Origin: Siphlonurus alternatus
Taxonomy: Eukaryota; Arthropoda; Insecta; Ephemeroptera; Siphlonuridae
Assembly: GCA_949825025.1 (NCBI GenBank)
Contig: OX463780.1
Location: 22,894,229-22,958,228, forward strand
Length of the DNA stretch: 64,000 nt
Reading direction: 5' to 3'
The notes under the pieces are model-generated. The model searched no databases, was not told the DNA's origin, and saw only the letters and a program-made list of their open reading frames with translations. The translations under genes were made by a program, and so were the position numbers. This document shows, in pieces, positions 49,411-62,926 of this stretch (its first letter is position 1; each line of letters starts with the position of its first letter).

Positions 49411-50355
49411 ACCACCCACAAATATAATATATACCTATATATCATATAAATTATTACCATACATTTGGTTATAATATTCTATAGAGAGTATGCAGTATGT
49501 ATATATGAAAAGAGTGATAGATAGAATAGATATTAAAATATTATCATAAAAGATAAGCGATATCATATCATACAGATATTTTAAACTATAAAACCTACAA
49601 ACCACACACATAAATACATTTTATTTATATAGTATGTTTTATTGTTTTATTTTTTATAATTAAATGTATATAATAAAAAAAATCATAATGTAATTTTAAC
49701 CTGGCATGTATGTTTATTATAAAATATCTAAATATATTTTTAGTTATGATATAAATTAGTTATACAATGGGTGTTCATTGGTATGCATATTCTACCACAC
49801 TGTTTTGTTAGGGGGGATATATTATTTTAATATTTTTTTGTTTTAATATAAAATTTATTATATATTTATTCTGTCATCATCATACATGACGACTATTATT
49901 AATTATAATTACCTAAAATTTAGTTTGTTAAAATAATTAGCATTTTTGTTGTTAATGTTTTTTCCCTTGTGTATCAATGAAGTTCTTATTTTAAAATTAC
50001 GTTTAAAAAAATATTATATCACAATTCTATTAAGACAAAAATATGCCTTGTTCATCAATATTGTATGCATATTGTACATAATAAACACAAAGGAAATGTT
50101 TTCTTATTAGTAATATTAATATTTTCTCATTGCAAAAATAAAACTGCGACTACAAGATCGCCTTTTTTTCTTTTTGTCTAATTAAATGAAGACTCGGAGA
50201 TACTTTGGCTTTTTTTTTATTTTGTATAAAAACGACAGCTGCTATTAAATATAAATATGTAATATAAGTTGTGTGGGAAGATAGCATTGCAGCTTTAAAA
50301 AAAATAATACATTTTAGATTTATTAAACAAAAAATTGATTATTTCTTACCAATTA
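49411..50355. other. AT-rich stretch
   Basis: No features seen. Confidence 0.6.
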
Positions 50356-50662
50356 AGTATCGACCTCCAAATTTTTTATAGCAGAAATGGATAGAGGATG
50401 AAAAGTTCTGTTACTCTGATTTTTTTTTTTTTCAGATTTTTTAGGGACCGGGAAGTATTGCTAAAAAGTTTTGGCGAGGTCGGGTTCGAATCCACGTCCC
50501 TTTTGGGCCCTATCTTTTATTAAGAGAGGCGGCACTTTTTCTGCACTTTCAATAATTTTTAAAAAAATAGTTGCCGGACTCTAAAAAATCTGAAAAAAAT
50601 CAGAATAGCATAACTTTGCACCCTCTATCCATTTTTGTAATAAAAAAAATGAGGTCGGTACT
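50356..50662 (-). mobile_element. Long-TIR foldback element, family C copy 1
   Basis: About 307 bp with imperfect inverted repeats of roughly 100 bp. The tips read AGTATCGACCTC / AGTACCGACCTC; inward lie ATGGATAGAGG, TCAGATTTTTTAG and a CCGG core. Copy 2 (62598-62926) shares the inner arms but not the outermost 15-20 bp. The loop matches copy 2 in the opposite orientation (TTAATAAAA...GATAG). The centre contains GGTTCGAATCC (50483-50493). No coding capacity; superfamily uncertain. Confidence 0.85.
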
Positions 50663-50869
50663 CCATTTGTTTACTTTACTTAAAGTTCAGCAATTTCAAG
50701 CATATAAAAATAGATTATATATAACATACACATACTATATAAAAAAATGTGATAAAAATTAAATTGATATTGATAAAATAAAAATATTTTAAATTAAAGA
50801 CTTGCCTCATTACATTCTACACATTAAATTGACCCCCCTCGTTTTGAAGCAACAATGTCACATCTTTAC
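50663..50869. other. AT-rich spacer
   Basis: No features seen. Confidence 0.5.
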
Positions 50870-51130
50870 ATTCAAGTACGTAAACATTCATTGTTTAAGT
50901 TTCACAGGGAGGTGTGTGGGAGAGACATCAGAGGGATTCTGTGTGTAGTAAGTTTTCAAGGTCAGGTCAAAAGCTGACGAGAATTCCGGTCAAGGTTCTC
51001 CTCCCTGCGACGACAATGTCTTGTGCCGAGTCTCATGCGCTGCATCGTAATGTACGTACTGCATACTATACACACTATGGTATGAGAGCTACCCCTTGTG
51101 CTGGAGAACGATGAGAGACCTCTGGTGCCA
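50870..51130. promoter_or_regulatory. Island with NR5A/ERR-type response element
   Basis: TCAAGGTCA at 50957-50965 matches the extended half-site bound by monomeric NR5A (FTZ-F1/SF-1) and ERR receptors. It is followed directly by GGTCA, and a further GGTCAAGG lies at 50989-50996. The 66-codon plus frame is not recognisable. Confidence 0.35.
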
Positions 51131-52020
51131 TGACACAGAGTTACACTCTCAGAATTGATTTCTTACTCTGCTACCACCATCTTCATAGCTTGTCGTCGTA
51201 TAAAGGAAAATAAATAGAGGGGTGATAAAAAAAATAATGTAACAGACCCCAAAAAGTTAGATTTTATTCTTGTGTAGTTTAAAGGACTCTAATTATCGTT
51301 ATGAGTTTTCTCAGGTTTAATTATAATTGTAATTAGAGTAATTTTTTATATTGTAATATTATCTCTTGAATCATTTACCTTGGTTCTCAACGTTTCTGAT
51401 GCCTTTTGCTTGCTAGGCTCGTAGTAATGGTGGGAGCTACGCCAAGAATTACAATTATTTTCTACTAACACATGACTTTTTACCCTTCTAACGTGAGCTG
51501 TAATTGTTAAATAATGTCATTTTAATTGTTTTTCATATTTTTTAAGATTTTAAATTATTTTTTTAAATTAAAAGGGTTACTTTAATATTAAATATTTTTA
51601 AAAGGCTTATTTTATATCAATTTAATTTATGATTTATATATATTTCAATGTGTGTTACATCAGATATAGTTAATTGTTGCTTATTTTGTTACCTTAATTA
51701 AAAATTAAATTACTAACTTTAAAATATTGTTTAAATTAATGTTATCAAAAAAGAAATTTAATATAATTTAAATTAATATTATTTGCCTGAAAAAATATCA
51801 GTTACCTGTGGATAGCTTGCCGTCAACATTATTGAATTTATTCGTGAGTGATATAACAGATGCTTAATTTTGCCAATGGCTACCTATATGTTGTATGATG
51901 CAGTGTACATTAAATTTTATTTTACCATCTTAACACGTTGAGGTATTTCTGTGGCATAAAACATACATCAATGTATAATAAAATCGAGGAATAAAAACAT
52001 AACATTACAATATTCAAATG
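51131..52020. other. AT-rich stretch
   Basis: A minor GC-richer patch at 51370-51460; nothing else. Confidence 0.5.
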
Positions 52021-52041
52021 TGTTTTCTTTGTTTGTTTTAG

Positions 52042-52076
52042 ATGGAGATATTTCTTCACAACAAAGCCATTTAATG
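52042..52076 (+). other. Candidate 35-nt microexon
   Basis: TTTTCTTTGTTTGTTTTAG (AG at 52040-52041) precedes 35 nt followed by ATG/GTAAGTAAA, both near-consensus. One open phase reads GDISSQQSHLM and ends on a codon boundary. It accepts one incoming base, exactly what 25974-26036 leaves. The product is unrecognised; a non-coding exon or chance pairing is equally possible. Confidence 0.25.
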
Positions 52077-52249
52077 GTAAGTAAAACAACAATACTCACA
52101 AACATATATAAACAAGAAATTAACATTTTAATTGTACAGTATTTAGCTTCTATATATTATTACATATATCACATAAATCATACAAAAGTTTTTAGCTTGG
52201 GTCTTATAATGTCATATGATAAAGCTGTCTATTTGAAATTGTAGACAGT

Positions 52250-52500
52250 TCATAATTCATCATTGTTGAACGAAAAAGAAGAAAGGAGACGACGACATTA
52301 AGAACGATTTTTTTTTTTTTTCCCCCTTTCTCTCTCTCTCTCACTCGCCATACTGCGCGATGTGGTGGGCGCGGTATTACGGCCGGATCAGCACTCCGCG
52401 CCCCGCCCCCCTGCAAGACTGCAACCCGCAGAACAGAGATTTTCTCCTAGCCGAACGAGCGGGCTTACTCGGGCGAAAATGAGAAATGGTTTAGAAGTTG
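52250..52500. other. GC-rich island with CT-rich left edge
   Basis: 52373-52430 is very GC-rich. The 70-codon minus frame is a composition effect. Confidence 0.35.
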
Positions 52501-52739
52501 TCAGTAGAGATTTGCTATAGGGAAATGTCTTTTCAACAAAACATTAAAGTATAAGAGTTGTTTCTTAGGTAAAAAACCATAAGATTTTATCATACTTAAA
52601 TTATTAAATATTATAAATAATAATAATATATAACAAAAGATGATAGAAATTTTACGTTTAATATTGAATATTGTTAGAGAGAGAGGGAATGCTTTTGCTA
52701 AGGAACAAACTAATTAATTTACTCAAATTAACGCTTCTC

Positions 52740-53010
52740 TGTAAACATCTCGAGCCTCAATCACGAGTAGTAGTGGAGAGAGAGAAGGCAGGATTTTCTC
52801 CTTGTCGTTCTTCATGAATATTCATGATGGCGGGCGGGCGTCGCAAGGGGTTGGGGGCGGCGTCGCAAGCAGGGTTGGGTAAGGGGGGGGGGGGGGACAG
52901 TAGCGCCGCGGCACTGGCTTGTGGCGTGACGGCGGTTTGATGAATTACACCCCCGTTGCCCCCTGTATGCTCTATAATGTCCATTGTTATTCAGTGATGA
53001 TAGCCGCCTT
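52740..53010. promoter_or_regulatory. GC-rich island with POU MORE palindrome
   Basis: TCATGAATATTCATGA at 52812-52827 is a 16-bp perfect palindrome containing ATGAATATTCAT, which fits the MORE element (ATGMATATKCAT) bound by POU-domain homodimers. A 14-G run lies at 52883-52896. Frames on the minus strand are open in two phases by composition. Confidence 0.45.
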
Positions 53011-53930
53011 GTACGGTGTAAGCACTCACTTTTACTAACATTATTCCTCAACTTATTGAAATATTATTTCAATTTATTATGTTTATTATTCTGAAATATT
53101 ATAACTAGTTGTTACAGCCATGATGTTATATAGCCAACATGTTATATTGTTAAATTTTACGTGACTCTTGAATTTGCTTTATAAAAAAATGACTCAAATG
53201 TCAATGTCATTTCTTATATCTGAAACGAAGAATATAATAAAAACAAAAACAGTGTATGCAAATTTACCATTATTTTTACTGTACCACAATTGCATGCCAT
53301 GTATATGCAATTATAATGTATATAATGAATATTGTCACATCTGCAATGTTTGAAAAAGAAACTCAAAATCTGTCAATAATATATTAATTAATAATATTTT
53401 AAAATGTAAATGTCATTAATTTCTGAAAATTTGATTCATGATTCAATGATATTATAGTTCACGGGTAAATATTTTATTACACTTTATTTAGCATTTTTTT
53501 TTTTTTTTTTATTAATATTTTTACAACATGTAAAGGCATTTGTAGCGAGTAAATGTTTAAAATAGAACAATTAAATGCAATTAATAATAACGTGAAATGA
53601 AACAAACACAAAGCAAATGTAAAGTGTTGTACAACTTAATTTTATAAAAAGTGATATGGAATAAAATTATATAAATGGAAGAAGCACGTTTCATTAAAAA
53701 GTACTATTTTTAGACTAAAACGTTCTGTTATCCTGAAACTGTATGTAGTAAAGTCCTAATATTTGTAAGGTAAATAAATAATAATTATAACTATTCCAGT
53801 ATTATTATAGTTTTAATTCAAAACATAACTACAAAATACACTCGTAAAAATACAATTTTATGAGTAATTTGGACTACAATGTCATGGATTTTGTAATGAA
53901 GATAACAGCAATAAATTGCACAGACTTGTT
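53011..53930. other. AT-rich stretch
   Basis: No features apart from an octamer ATGCAAAT at 53256-53263. Confidence 0.5.
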
Positions 53931-54130
53931 TTTTGGTACTTGGTGTATGTTGTGGTGCAGCAGCAGCAGCAGCGTTAGCGATCACAGATACCGATCACCA
54001 GTATATAGCAACGGTGTGATGGCCACCCCAGGGATTATCGTCAGCAAACGTACGCGGAGATAATAAAAACGTTCGCCCCTAGATCACGCATCAGATATGC
54101 AAATGATGATACTGCACACAGCTTATATTA
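53931..54130. promoter_or_regulatory. Island with (CAG)5 and octamer
   Basis: CAG repeats near 53957-53972 and ATGCAAAT at 54097-54104, in the context GATATGCAAATGATGAT. The 67-codon plus frame is unrecognised. Confidence 0.3.
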
Positions 54131-54373
54131 CCATGTTTACGTGTGTTACGATTGATAAAAAAAAACACATCAGACAATATATTTTATCTCTCTTTTCTTT
54201 TTTTTTTTTTAAATATTATAATAGATAAGGGTAACAGGTAGTTATGAAAAATGATTATTAAATGACTAATTAAAAAAAAAGATGAAATGGTTGTATAATA
54301 AAAATGACAAAAAAAGAATCATGTGTAGAATATATTTTTTTATATATATGATGTGAATTTATTATTAAATGGA

Positions 54374-54431
54374 ATGGCGCCAATATTTTAGATAGAAGCG
54401 CCACTTGCGAGCCCTCTAGTGGTGGCGCCAT
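54374..54431 (-). promoter_or_regulatory. CTCF-like core framed by TGGCGCCA palindromes
   Basis: On the minus strand CCACTAGAGGGC (plus 54411-54422) fits the 12-base CTCF core CCASYAGRKGGC. ATGGCGCCA (54374-54382) and TGGCGCCAT (54423-54431) sit at both ends, and AGCGCCACTTG lies between, making a 58-bp symmetric module in AT-rich DNA. Candidate insulator site; binding not shown. Confidence 0.4.
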
Positions 54432-54949
54432 GTAACTATATCTAACTTTGAAGTTACAAAATTTCACCTTGAATGTCGCTACCAGTCGAATACAAAATTT
54501 TTACCCGCGTAACATAATAATATAATGTAATAATAAAAAAAATATTTTACTAATAATACTTATTCTCATAAAGTTATTTAATAATTATTTTTCTTTTACT
54601 TTATCTTATAACAACATTTTTCTCACTTATAAAACATGACTTGAAAAATTTGTCTTTTGTTAATGAGTAAAAACACAAAAATACTAAAACAAAAAAAATA
54701 AATTTATGTGTACGTGAATTGTGAGTTAAATAGTTAAATAAGAATGCTATAAAATGTGGTTTTCACTATATAATTTTTTTTTCTTAAGCATATAAATACT
54801 TATTTTCTTTTTCAATGATATCAAGTATTACTTAAAAGTTTATACTACTGGTTAGTCAAGTTTTATTCGTTCATTTCGTAAAGAGAAAATACAAGAAAGA
54901 GAGAGAGAGAGAGAAATATAAAAGGGAGTTGAATGAAAAATAAAATACT
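54432..54949. other. AT-rich stretch
   Basis: A short (GA)n near 54897-54914; nothing else. Confidence 0.5.
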
Positions 54950-55230
54950 TTATAAGGTATCAATAAAATAACTTGGCGCGTGGTAAAAAGTTTTGGAGGA
55001 ATGTTTTGAAGTAGCGGTTCCTCCACCATAGTGCTGGGAAATGCGTCGTCACTTGCTTGCAGACTGCAACTTTTTGTTTGTTCTTACTTGCTCGATGTCT
55101 GCTGGATACGTCCGATCCAACTACACAAAAGTTATTGCCGCGATCTGTCGTCAAGACAGCACATGAATCACTTGCCAGTAGACCGACACAGAGAAAGCAG
55201 CAACTCCTTGTTGTTTGCTTTCATTGTAAG
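54950..55230. other. GC-richer island with weak splice signals
   Basis: TCACTTGCTTGCAG near 55049-55062 and CATT/GTAAGC at 55228 could bound a plus-strand exon of about 165 nt that is open in two phases, one of them compatible with following 52042-52076. The donor lacks the usual AG before GT and the translation is not recognised. Kept as an island, not an exon. Confidence 0.25.
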
Positions 55231-55514
55231 CATTTACATTTTATGTACACTTCTTATAATAAGATTCTTACTTCACTATCAATATGGTAAAGATAATTGA
55301 GATGAAGCCATTTTTTTATACATTATATATCTTCTTATATGTTGATCTGGTTTAGAATTTAAAAAAAATGGTATACAATGATTGGATAAATATTATAACT
55401 TTTAACTTATGTTTTTCATTAATTCAACGTATTAAAATATACAAAAATAGAAGAGTTATTAAAATTTGATTAAAAAGTATACTTTTTTCTTTATGGGATT
55501 TAGACAAATATAGT

Positions 55515-55632
55515 TATCCAGGTATCTCAACTATAACCACGTTTAGTGTCATTGAAGTATATAGGGCTAGCGCTAACCACGGTTAGTGAGAAAGCTGAAT
55601 AAATTTCTGAATAGCTCTTTCCTGAATCGCTC
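55515..55632. mobile_element. Degenerate relative of MITE family B
   Basis: Carries ATAACCACGTTTAG, CTAACCACGGTTAG and CCTGAATCGCTCC, i.e. scrambled versions of family B arm motifs, 135 bp upstream of copy 2. Probably an old copy or related family. Confidence 0.45.
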
Positions 55633-55766
55633 CAATTATTTTTATCAATTAAATATCCCAACATCAACAATTTTAAATACAGACGTTAATTATAATAATG
55701 TAATGTCAATGTGCAGAAAAATCACAAATTTTTGTAGTGGTGGAAGTAATCATTTTTAGTAACAAA

Positions 55767-55923
55767 GGGTGCGATTCACGAAGCAGTTAACCAGGTTTCT
55801 AACCACGTTTACCTTAACCACGTTGAACTATACCTGTTGTACGTGTTAAACAACCCTATATAGTTAAACGTTGTTAAGCTAAACGTGGTTAGAAACCTGG
55901 CTAACTGCTTCGTGAATCGCGCC
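55767..55923. mobile_element. Palindromic MITE, family B copy 2
   Basis: 157 bp, ends GGGTGCGATTCACGAAGC / GCTTCGTGAATCGCGCC, arms of about 50 bp including CAGGTTTCTAACCACGTTTA. The loop is about 30 bp longer than in copy 1 (24665-24791). A (TAA)n tract (55927-55952) abuts its right end, which hides any target duplication. Confidence 0.9.
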
Positions 55924-55952
55924 AAAAAATAATAATAATAATAATAATAATA

Positions 55953-56580
55953 AATGCCAGTCTAAAAAATTGACTTCAATGGTTAAAAATTAAATAACCA
56001 AATAATAAATCAATAAAAATATTATTTTTTGTGAACACAAAAATGTGCTAAGATAAATATGGCGAGTTAACTTCTTATCATGCTAATTACTAATTATTAT
56101 AACATATAAGCCTAAATTTTAAGACTTAATTCTATGAATAAAATATACTTTACCTTTCTTTGCGAATAAATAAATTCCAAGAGCCAACAAAACTAGAAAC
56201 CTAATCTGAAGATCATTAATTTTATTGTTGATTATAATATATATTGTATTATATATTTTTCCCTGTTACAATATGGTCACGTATCCAAATTGATTGACGT
56301 GTTTCTATTCAACAGATAAACAAAATAGTTTTGTTGAAAAACGTTTAATATTTTTCATCTTATACATACAGCAATAAAAAAAATACCTTAGCGTTTAATC
56401 CCACACATATACACCATATTTGAAACTATAATATTACCTGAGGCAACTTAATCAATGATGGTTGACTATAAAAAAATATACATATATAAGTTTTTTTTAA
56501 AAAAAAAAGTTTTATACACAATTTTTTTACCATTTTTATTACGCTGAAACTAAATGTCAGTTAGTATAATATAAACCAAT
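55953..56580. other. AT-rich stretch
   Basis: No features seen. Confidence 0.5.
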
Positions 56581-56840
56581 CAAAATGTGTAAGCGTTGGG
56601 GCGTATTCGATAATATACTCTGCGGGATGCCCGGTAGCGCCAATTACCATGTCTAGGACGCTAATTCCGCCATTAAGACCAGCAGTAGCAGCATTCCTGG
56701 CATGTTATAGCAAAGCCGACATCTGAATAACAAAAGACGATCATGGAGAAATCTGGCTATGTGATCGAGGTCCCGCCTTACCACGCCCCGAAACATCGCA
56801 AGTACCTGACGATGTATATACCGGCCAGCTCCCACACTAA
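56581..56840. other. Moderate-GC island, no recognised gene
   Basis: A 60-codon minus frame (56653-56835) is Leu/Arg-rich and unrecognised; no splice signals. Confidence 0.3.
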
Positions 56841-59173
<2,333 letters not shown>

Positions 59174-59175
59174 TA

Positions 59176-59318
59176 AGGGGCATTCACAAAGCCCTAAGGC
59201 CACATTTAGGGCTCGATAATTTAAAGCCCGATTTTAGGCATGATTTTTAGACCCAAAATTTCTGGTCTTTAATTATCGAGCCCTATAAATGTGGCCTTAA
59301 GACTTTGTGAATGCCCCT
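59176..59318. mobile_element. Palindromic MITE, family A copy 2
   Basis: 143 bp, intact ends AGGGGCATTCACAAAG / CTTTGTGAATGCCCCT, flanked by TA on both sides (59174-59175 and 59319-59320), consistent with a Tc1/mariner-type TA duplication. Arms of about 53 bp include GGCCACATTTAGGGCTCGA. Nearly identical to copy 1. Confidence 0.92.
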
Positions 59319-59539
59319 TACTATTATCTTCACAAAAATACTAAAATTTCAAAAATTGTTGTGTATATTTTATTATATTATATCCCAATTTCTTCCTTAT
59401 TTATAAAAAAAGATTTATATGTTTACTGAGTTTTTTTAAATATATGAAACTGCTTTAAACTTAAGAGATAGAATTGAGTGCATGAAAAATAAAGAGAAAA
59501 CTTAAGTAGAAAAAGAAATGGGCACTAAAAGCATGCAGA

Positions 59540-60010
59540 ACAAACATGAGAGAGAAAAAGGGCAAGAAAACTTCTTTCTCCTCCGAAGGCACGTTTGGTG
59601 CAACACTTTGTGGACCTAGAGAGAGAGACTTACATTTCTTCTTCTTCTTTTCTCAGATCAACGCGTTTTCACTCAAGCGAGCTCAAACCTAGCGTATAGA
59701 AAACGTTTTTCCATGCAGTGTAGTAGCAGAAGTGAGCTTAGAAGTGACGTCACATTTGAGATTATACGAAGGAGGCAAAGTCGGATCAACAGACGGCATG
59801 GGCAGGTGGCTGCAAGCAAGCGAGGGAGAAGTGAATTTCAATTCTTCTTCAGCCTCACTGACGACTTGGCTGAGCCACAAGAACTTTTTCCAGACACTTC
59901 CCAAAAGCTTGAACAAGCAAATAGTGAACTGAAAGATAGCACACACAAGATCTGCTTGCAGGAGAAATTTTACCATAACGTTCATGTATACTTGGTGATA
60001 GTGCTTTGAT
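59540..60010. promoter_or_regulatory. GC-richer island with CRE
   Basis: Perfect CRE TGACGTCA at 59745-59752 in the context AGTGACGTCACATT. Plus and minus frames of 98 codons overlap almost entirely. The plus frame (59713-60009) is Arg/Gln/Glu-rich with a charged second half, but no domain is recognised. Candidate enhancer or promoter; a short gene cannot be excluded. Confidence 0.3.
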
Positions 60011-60830
60011 CTTTACACATTAATTGTTAGTAATCGTAAATATCAATTTAACATTGGATATTTAATTTTCATGAAACTTGTCAAATTTAGTGCTGAATAA
60101 TTTTAAAACTCATGAAGCGCATCACTTAGCTAAGTTATAACTAATTAACAAACTGACTAATACCAACACGACAAACCTCAAATTTGTAATTGATTTTCAG
60201 GACATAAAAATAATTATTGATAAAAAAAAACAAGCATTATTAATTCTATCATTATTTTGTATCTTTAAATCTCAATATTTTGCACTGTTCAATGCTAGCT
60301 TCATATATAAAGAGCACAGTGATGCAAAACATACTGGAAACAAATGCAAGTACAAGCCTATAGCTAGGAACTAATTAATTATTGTAACATTCAAACCAAA
60401 TAAAATTATTTAATTTTTTTATTTTATTTAATGTACATATTCCTTTAGGTAACGTTACTTTTTATTAGAAACAACATCATAATGTTTAAAAGGTGATACC
60501 AAACAAATTTTTATATTTTCCACAATATTTTTCATTAAATTTACCCTAAAGCATATTTTCAAATAAAATTCTACAACAAAATTAAAAAAAAAAACTTGAC
60601 TCATTTATTACCATAAAAATAGCATAAATTTGTAATATCATTTTAATTTTTCTCATTCATTAACCTAGAGGGTATTATATAGAATTATATGAGTAAAAAA
60701 CATGAAGGATAATACATTTTTTTTACATCTAAAATATTATATGTAAAAAAAAAAACTTTCTGTAATATTTTTTAATAAAAATATATCATATAATAAGGTA
60801 AGCATACACAATACAACGGTATACAGTTGT
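60011..60830. other. AT-rich stretch
   Basis: No features seen. Confidence 0.6.
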
Positions 60831-60857
60831 GTGTCTATTTGTATAAGGGTATGAAGC

Positions 60858-60860
<3 letters not shown>

Positions 60861-60950
<90 letters not shown>
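60861..60950 (+). repeat. (AG)n microsatellite, 45 units
   Basis: Pure AG array at the left edge of a GC-richer island (60951-61240) that contains further GAGAGG-type purine patches but no gene. Confidence 0.97.
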
Positions 60951-60952
<2 letters not shown>

Positions 60953-61250
60953 AAGCCTGGCTCGTTGTTGTGCTTATAATTGGTGTGCGAGTAGAGATGA
61001 TGAGAGGCTGTAAGGGTGTGGAGGTAGAGAGGGTGCGAGAGTAGAGGAGGCATCATGAAAATGCATGAGGAGGTGGTTACAACTAAGGTATATATATATA
61101 GAGAGGCTGCTGTGTTATATTCACTGCACACAGCGATATGACGATGATACAGTTTAGGTCGCGTTAATTGGAGACCACAACATCCCCCTACTACTCTCTG
61201 TGAGCTCTACTCTCACGTCAGAACCCTTCACACTCATCAACAATGAGACA

Positions 61251-62075
61251 TGGAGATCATCTTATTGTATTATTTACGCTTGAAATATTTTGTATTAAAA
61301 TTATTGTTATGTTTTGTATTCTGAACAGTGTTAAAAACAAAATTATTGTTTCAAATTTATTTATTTCAGTTATAATTTTGACAATTTTACTTTCTACGAA
61401 TAATTTGAAATTATTTAAATCTTATATTATATTTTTCAATTGTAGACTAATTTTGTTTAATTCCTGGATTATGAAAATTACGATTAATTTGTCATGCACT
61501 TAAAAATCACCATTGCATTTCAAATTTTTATTCATTCATACAATAAATGCATTGACTTTTATAAAATAGAACAGCTTAATATATAGTTATACACTGATAT
61601 AAGAATTAGATTGTTTTAATGAAGTTATTAAACGGATAACCATTAATTTTTTTAATGCAACATACCCCCCAGTTTTATTTAGAATTTAATTAAATCTTAA
61701 TTGAATTCACATGTAGGTAACGATAAGAAATTTTGTTTATAATACAAGAATCATACCATAATATTAATATAGCACCCAATAAAAATTACTTTTAATTTCA
61801 ACAAAAGTTAAAAAAAAAAATGTGTTACCAGACCCTATAAGCCTGCCAGACACTAATTAATTTGGCATATAATTGAAAAATACATATTTTAAATATTTTT
61901 AGGACCAAAACTAATATCTAAATCTCTACACTAACCATTTTTGTTCTACATTCTTACAAACCATAACAAGCAAAATTGCTTCATAAACAGAACCAAAAAT
62001 TATATTTTTGAATGAGATTTGTGTGAACATATGACCTATTACAGGTGCTTAATTTGATATGTAAAACCTGAGGTC
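61251..62075. other. AT-rich stretch
   Basis: An Ile/Leu/Phe-rich 86-codon plus frame (61243-61503) reflects composition. No other features. Confidence 0.5.
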
Positions 62076-62400
62076 CTCAATACTGAATGTGTTCTTTGTG
62101 GTAATCATGCCTCCCGTTTTCTACGATCCTGACAACAATGGTGCTCGCCTGACGACAGTGGAATACAGAAGTGACTTGGCCGTGACGAGGACGGGCATCC
62201 ATCATCTCGGTGCCGGCGATGCGACGCCTCGTTCTGCCGCAAGATGGATCAGGAGACGCCTCGCGAGGAGCAAGATGGATAAGCCGCCCACACACAGCTT
62301 TGTAATCGTCCCCACTCCGCCGCTCTGTCTTCACTTGTTCATGCTCTTGTCAGAATCCGTGCCCTCAATCAATCATTCTCGTTCTTCTTTTTAAGATGTT
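62076..62400. other. GC-rich island with overlapping open frames
   Basis: A 101-codon plus frame (62089-62394) and an 85-codon minus frame overlap. The plus frame has internal ATG at 62107 and an Arg-rich middle (RWIRRRLARSKMDK), unrecognised. No splice or polyadenylation evidence. Candidate regulatory island or orphan ORF. Confidence 0.25.
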
Positions 62401-62597
62401 TCACAAAACTGAAATCTTCAACTTAATAAACTTGATATTGTTTTTATTTAATTATTTTCAAGTACTATTTTGTACTACAGCAGTGCATGAAATCTGACGA
62501 AACTTGATTGTAATAAATCCCTGAAATCCTGCGTGACAATCCCTAAGCACGGACATGTAACGTTTTTACTCTCCCCATTTATGAATACATTAATTGA

Positions 62598-62926
62598 ATG
62601 GACAACATACACAAAAAAAATTATTGCAGAAATGAATAGAGGGTACCAAATTATGCTACTCTGAATTTTTTCAGATTTCTTTGAGACCCGGAACTATTTT
62701 TAAACAATTATTGAAAGTCCTGTGATTTCAGTTGGCACCCCTGCAGCCTTAATAAAAAGGATAGAGACTGGACGCCTATTGACGCCTCCAGGGGGCGTGG
62801 CCGCACTTTCAATAATTATTTAAAAATAGTTCTGGGTCTCAAAAAAATCTGAACAAATTCAGAGTAGCATAATTTGGTACCCTCTATTCATTTCTGCAAT
62901 AAATTTTTTTCATGTATGTTGTCCAT
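62598..62926 (+). mobile_element. Long-TIR foldback element, family C copy 2
   Basis: 329 bp with nearly perfect inverted repeats of about 125 bp: tips ATGGACAACATACA and its complement, then ATTGCAGAAATGAATAGAGG and GGTACCAAATTATGC inward. The loop (62720-62803) contains CCTCCAGGGGGCGTG (62785-62799), a CTCF-like core. The near-perfect arms suggest a younger copy than 50356-50662. Target duplication unclear; no coding capacity. Confidence 0.92.

Noticed and set aside
50483..50493. Perfect pol III B box GGTTCGAATCC as a tRNA gene
   Set aside because: It lies in the loop of a foldback element, with no A box or acceptor stem.
55062..55227. Plus-strand exon of about 165 nt following 52042-52076
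   Set aside because: Phase would fit, but the donor lacks AG before GT and two phases are open; kept only as an island note.
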